Positions 59,501-64,000 of a stretch of DNA of 64,000 nt are shown one piece after another. Positions within the stretch are counted from its first letter, which is position 1. Each line of letters opens with the position of its first letter. Below the pieces are notes generated by a model. It had not been told where the DNA came from and searched no databases. It saw only the letters and a list, made by a program, of their open reading frames with translations. The translations under genes were made by a program, and so were the position numbers. This stretch comes from Dissophora ornata (taxonomy: Eukaryota; Mortierellomycota; Mortierellomycetes; Mortierellales; Mortierellaceae): the NCBI GenBank assembly GCA_025201705.1, contig MU616604.1, positions 8,385-72,384 on the forward strand. The letters run 5' to 3'.

Positions 59501-61228
59501 ACGAGCTCACTGCGTTGGGTTGACGGAACTAGTAGAGAGCAACCCGCGCTGCTTACCAACACGTCTAGCGATGCCGTTAAAGGTGAGTTTGACGAGGTAT
59601 TTTCCGTGAGGGTTGTAGCAGGGTTCGCCAAACTTATTTTTAGGGTATATACATGCTCGAATAAGCTAGAACCAACCAAGGATAGCCAGTCAGTTTATGG
59701 CGAATATCACAGAGGGTGCGAGGTTGTGCAAGAGAGAGAGGGAGTCAGATGATTCTTACATGTTTCTTCCATCGTCTTTCATAACTCGCGCTAACACACA
59801 GGCTGGCCACGAACGAGCAATCTGTGACTACATCCTGGACAATGCTAGTGCTCGAGATCAGGCATATCATTTTGGGATTCTCCATAACCTCTGAGACTCG
59901 TTTCCATGATCCAAACTTTTCGATCTGCTTATCTGAGAGCGCCAACATTCCATCCGGGTCTTTGAACGGCCCTTTTTCTCGAAGCAAATCTTTCACGTCT
60001 GCGTCACTCCAAGGATGATACTTGTTGTTGTTAATCACCATTGTCGTTTTGAGCACCTGAAGTTCCTGAGGGGTCAGGTTGGAGGGTCCAGAGATAACAG
60101 GTGTCGGTCCCGATTTGGCTTCTATCATTATTGAAATAAAGAGAGGAGGAACTCTTTAGTTAATCGTCTGCAGAGCTTACCAGCAGCCATTTTCTCACCA
60201 TAGCGGAATAAATATCCTGACATCTTACTCAACAAGGGCGTCGAGTTGACTGGAACACCCTTAAGATCCTCTGCCCGTGTCACAGCATTGTTCATTTTTT
60301 GCTTCAACGTTTCCTTGACAGAGCCTTCGGGAGCGTCTACCAGTCGTTATCAATTGATCATCAGTGCCAGCATCCCTTTTTCCGCGGTCGTCGTAAGATT
60401 TTGCAAACGAAAAATCTTCACTTACCTTTCCATGCCTGGTAAAAGAGATCTGCAGAATCTGTATAGAAATCCAGCGCACCCTGTTCATTATTTTTCTCTT
60501 GCTCTATGAGGGCTTGCTCGAATGCAAACTAAAAATAAAAGTTCATGTTATTAGTTGAAGGATTAAAAAAAAACAAACGATCAGTTGACGGCGCCGCTGA
60601 GGCGAAGTAGAACCAAGCTAAATTCAAGGCACCACAACTTACTTGAGCCTCCTGTGCAAGTCTCTCATATTCTGGAAGTGCCTTGATGTTCTTGACTGGA
60701 ACGGTGCTGGCACTTCTCGACTCCCAGATGGCTTCAGTTCGCTTTGTGTACTGGTTCAATTTCCTGGCTACAAGAGCCTGCTCTTCTCCTGGCGGCAGCA
60801 CTATTTTTAATTGAGAGTTAACATCAGTTACCACTCCTCATTTCAAAGTGACATCTCCTGGAGAGGTAGAGAGTGCAACATACGATTCAAGATCTTTGTG
60901 AATATCTAGATACACAGAATGAATAGAGAAACAAGAGTCAAATCAGCAATTGCGAGTCTTCCAACATTGCAACGCGCTGAGAAACCGAAGCAATTACCTC
61001 GGAGACTTCACAATAGAGTAGCCTAGCTGTATGATGATCTCCTTCCTTGTCCTCTTGGACAGCCTGGAGAGCAAGGGGGTATGCCTCAGAATAGAGATCT
61101 GGCAGTCCGGCTAGGGCTTCCTTGAGCCCCCCATTCTGGCCTGGGCTCCCCTGAGCAGTATCTATTGGTGACAGGTCTGGTTCGCAGCCTGGAGTCCTCG
61201 GCGTTCCTGGGAAGGGATAAGAGTCCAT
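56559..61228 (-). CDS. RIM13: calpain-7 / PalB / Rim13-type cysteine protease
   Basis: Sixteen exons on the minus strand: 60998-61228, 60884-60905, 60643-60800, 60426-60528, 60181-60336, 59760-60121, 59557-59665, 59315-59471, 59121-59218, 58684-59038, 58063-58594, 57774-57973, 57600-57679, 57389-57504, 57174-57307 and 56559-57075, giving 1,109 residues. N-terminal MIT-type helices (SEAYPLALQAV; FAFEQALIEQEK) would bind ESCRT-III. The calpain catalytic domain has Cys325 in VTDCSFVASL, His491 in PTHAYAVLD and Asn511 in QVKNPWSH. C-terminal C2-like domains have the AGGCSSEPGFMNNPQ and SGEYRPVFCYCE blocks. The family cleaves PacC/Rim101 at ESCRT-III in alkaline-pH signalling. Exon 2 is only 22 nt, and the last intron ends AAG beside a T17 run. 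Confidence 0.93.
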
Positions 61229-62328
61229 TTGAATTGGTTGCCAACCGTCCTTCGCTGTTTTAATTGATAGACGGCTCGGGAGTTGAGAGGGTCGACTGTC
61301 TGCCTTTCCAGCAGCTGTGCCCCAGAGATAATCGATTGAAGGTAGAATATAGGAAAGGATATGAAGTCTTTCGTTGTCAACACGGTTATGACTTTCGACT
61401 CGACCTCTGAGTGAGTGGCGTCCTACTTGTCTCAAGAGTAATCGCTCTCGTGGGGAATGTTCAGATGAATAATGAAGCTCGGAATGAAAGTACGCGGGCG
61501 AGGCGAAGGCTGATATCTCAGGGCTCGGACCAATCCAGTCCAGTGCAGTCCAGTGCCAGTGCAGTCCAGTTTTTTCAGTCACTGCCTTCTGAATGAGGGA
61601 CGAAAACCAAAACGTGTGTGCGATGGAAAGCAATCGACGCATGCATGCATTCCCCGATTCCCACACTGTGAACGTTCCCGTGAGCATGACTGCCATTTCT
61701 GGCAAGGCTATTCGGGACGCGTCCTCTACGCTCTCCGTGCCTAGGCAGGCAAGTTTTCTTGTTGTCTGCAGCACCACAGCATCACCTCGCCAGTGCCCAC
61801 AGTGCCCACCAAGTGAACCCCTCAGGAACCTGCTGCCCATGCACGTTGCCGTTTGTTGACAAATTTGGAGTCGGACAACCCTCAACCTTGAAAAAGAATC
61901 CTCGGGATTGACGTCGGCTGTATCAAAAGGCTCAGACAAGATTTAGTCTCACAAGGGTTGGTTCAACCCGGTCAACTAGATGGTGAAATAAAGATTGCCG
62001 CTGGCGCAGCTTTGTCGCTGTTGCTTGTCGCGTAGATCTCTTGCGAGGGCTCAAAGCGATTAAAACCAGAACCAAATATCCAGAGAAGAGAGGGAGCAGA
62101 TGGCATATGGGATCATGGATAAGACTTGTCTTGGTCTCTTCAAGAACTTCCTCGTAGCTTCCCGTCAGGGGGTGGACCGACAACAATGCTGGGGAATGTT
62201 GAAGATTTGAAACATTTTATTTGATTATGGAAAACTATGACGGTTGTGTGGTGATGTTGGTGATGATATTTCGCAGCGACGTTACGTCCGAGGATCCTCC
62301 ATGTTCTCGTCCTTGAGTCCGACTCTAA
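61229..62328. other. 1.1-kb region between calpain and CDP-DAG synthase genes
   Basis: The calpain frame stays open on the minus strand back to 61939, but this stretch is atypical and preceded by no signal. I treat it as upstream region. A CCAGTGCAGT-type short repeat lies at 61536-61572. Confidence 0.5.
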
Positions 62329-63933
62329 CTAAGAGGCCGTGACCCAAGCCTCCTTGGGTGGTATGACCACGCAGCTATCCTCGTCCAACAATCCCTGTCC
62401 AATAAGATATTGCCTCAAATGATCAAATAGCTCCATCTGCTCCTGTCCCTTCAGCTTGATCGCGTTCTGGAGGACAAATCCAACAGTGACAGCCGAGGTC
62501 TTGATGAAACTCTGGTAGTACATGTACGAGAACAATCCCATCAAGAACTGACAGTCCATTCTGTCTGTGATGCCTCCGTGGCCGGGGATCGACTGTCCGA
62601 AATCCTTGATCTTGAACGCACGTTTAAAGCCAGAGGCGAAGAAGCCACCAAATGGTGCAATCAGCGAGGCAAAGCAGGCCATAACAATGGTATGCAACTG
62701 CAAAGGGGCAATCATGACATAGTGATTACGCATGCCGAGGTGACGGACAAGGGCAACCATCCAGGGCTTGAGGTAGTACTTGACAGGGACAAAGACCGGG
62801 TTAGGGTCGCAAGTGAGGCCGCTGAAGGCGGTGGACCTCAGGTCCTTGACAGGGCAGATCATGTAAGGGTATCTCAGGAACAATGTCGCGAACTACATAT
62901 GACGAGTTAGAGTTTTGTTAAAATTTGGCGGCAGAAAAAATGATCGTATCCTTCGATTGCTTACCATCATGCCAAAGACGATCGTCATGATCCAACCACC
63001 CACAAATCCCTCGACAGTCTTCTTGGGCGACAACTTGATGAGTGGTGTCTTGCCCCAGAAGAATCCAAAGATGTATGCCCAGATATCGTTTGAAATTACA
63101 AGGGATACTGGCAAGAAGAACCAGATCAGACCCTCAAAGATGTTGTTGATGATAAAGTGGCTCTGGCAGACGACCAACAACAGAGTCATGTGTGTCCATG
63201 CGAACTGCGAGAACTGGAAGCGGTAGTGACCCTTCTTCAAGTTTGCGACGAAGAACACAAATCCTACGTAGATCAAGTTGAGCAGTTCGTTAGATCCAGT
63301 TGCGCGATGTTGCGGGTGACCTTTTCCCCTTCGATGATCATTTGGCAGGTCTCCTTACCGATGACATAGAGCGTGAAGGAAATGAAGCGATGGTGGGTTG
63401 CAAACTGCAATAGGAACGCATCAACAAAAACGACGTGTTGAAAGTAATGGATCAGACTCTCGCCGTAAAAAAAGTAGTTGGTGCTGAACAGGAAATACCT
63501 AAGGAACACACAGAGAAACAAACGACATTATTAGAGGAGGGGATCATATTTGAAGCACAAGAGAGAGAGTCACCTTGTAACCTTTCCACAGCACTCGAAA
63601 ACGTACCAGTTCATGGCGCGGAACCACGGCAATTTTTTTTCTCTACTGGGGACAGTAGCTAGATAGATGACCTCCTTGTAAACCAGACCTTGGACCATGA
63701 CTACCAGCAGGATCACAAAGAGAGGGCCAGCAGCGACACAGGCAAAGAAGCCTCCGATCATGATTAGCGTCCACAGCGTGCGAACTGACCAATTAGCCCA
63801 CTTGGCCTTGGCAGTTTGGTCAGCTAACAATACAACAGGCTGAGCCATAATGAAAGAGTAGAAGACATTAATATCCGCTACAAGTAAATTGCCCATCATC
63901 CATGCAGCAATAACCATTTTCCGTTGAGTTGTG
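62329..63933 (-). CDS. CDS1: CDP-diacylglycerol synthase, 3' part (5' end outside window)
   Basis: Four visible exons on the minus strand: 63607-63933, 63359-63498, 62965-63263 and 62329-62892, about 442 residues. The acceptor TTAG at 63936-63934 shows that an earlier exon lies beyond the window. Multiple membrane helices are present ([44 protein letters not shown]). The CDP-alcohol family signature [15 protein letters not shown] gives the catalytic, metal-binding region, and [12 protein letters not shown] is also characteristic. The enzyme makes CDP-diacylglycerol from phosphatidate and CTP in the ER, feeding PI, PS and cardiolipin synthesis. The first donor (GTACGT at 63606) was chosen over GTTACA 25 bases downstream because only it keeps [15 protein letters not shown] in frame. 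Confidence 0.93.
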
Positions 63934-64000
63934 CTAATGCATGGCTATACGAATTCCCGGAACTTGCACACCCCGGATAATAATTAAGGATATGAACAAT

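Noticed and set aside
61229..61939. N-terminal extension of the calpain frame to an ATG at 61939
   Set aside because: The extra 237 residues are low-quality, His/Arg-rich sequence with no MIT-like features; the ATG at 61228 directly precedes the conserved N-terminal region.

Overview
The window is nuclear DNA of a filamentous fungus. Genes carry many short introns with GTAAGT-like donors, and the metazoan- and fungal-type orthologues (UBP15/USP7, RIM13/PalB calpain, RAD7, CDP-DAG synthase, AMMECR1, APC15) are interspersed with retroelement debris. The mix of families, the style of the small secreted proteins and the AT/GC balance best fit an early-diverging mould of the Mortierella type. That placement is inference. 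All exon structures below were assembled by hand from splice signals and reading-frame continuity. Phases close in every multi-exon model, but no transcript was seen.

Layout. (1) 1-6700: the 3' end of an ORF built of 30-residue tandem repeats, then three tandem paralogues for small secreted eight-cysteine proteins resembling CFEM domains (one soluble, two with GPI-type tails). (2) 6700-18200: a dense housekeeping block holding AMMECR1, the APC/C subunit APC15, the deubiquitinase UBP15, a coiled-coil/WD40 protein head-to-head with UBP15, and a 17beta-HSD10-type dehydrogenase. (3) 18200-36700: a decayed region with a broken PD-(D/E)XK-like gene, LINE 3' ends in both orientations, three fragments of the 3' end of 25S rRNA, a tyrosine-recombinase ORF with two stop codons, a 42-bp minisatellite, a MITE-like element with about 70-bp inverted repeats, a tRNA-Pro and a 22-N assembly gap. 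Two secretory genes survive here: a GH18 chitinase with two chitin-binding modules and a 135-residue cysteine-rich protein. (4) 36700-46300: RAD7, a GH5 steryl-glucosidase-type enzyme ending in a CaaX box, a voltage-sensor-like membrane protein, and a Ser-rich protein of unknown function. (5) 47300-56000: a 3.8-kb segment present twice in tandem, each copy carrying the same truncated pseudogene of the RNA polymerase I subunit RPA135; a Sel1-repeat fragment lies between them. (6) 56000-64000: a small secreted protein, the RIM13/PalB calpain (alkaline-pH signalling), and the 3' part of CDP-diacylglycerol synthase, which runs off the window.

The genes do not form one pathway. Two themes recur: ubiquitin-linked regulation (UBP15, APC15, RAD7) and the cell surface (CFEM-like proteins, chitinase, GH5 enzyme, small secreted proteins). 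The most unusual observations are start codons split or abutted by introns in two neighbouring genes, the CaaX-ended GH5 enzyme, the 25S fragment split by about 4.9 kb with a duplicated junction, and the paired RPA135 pseudogenes.
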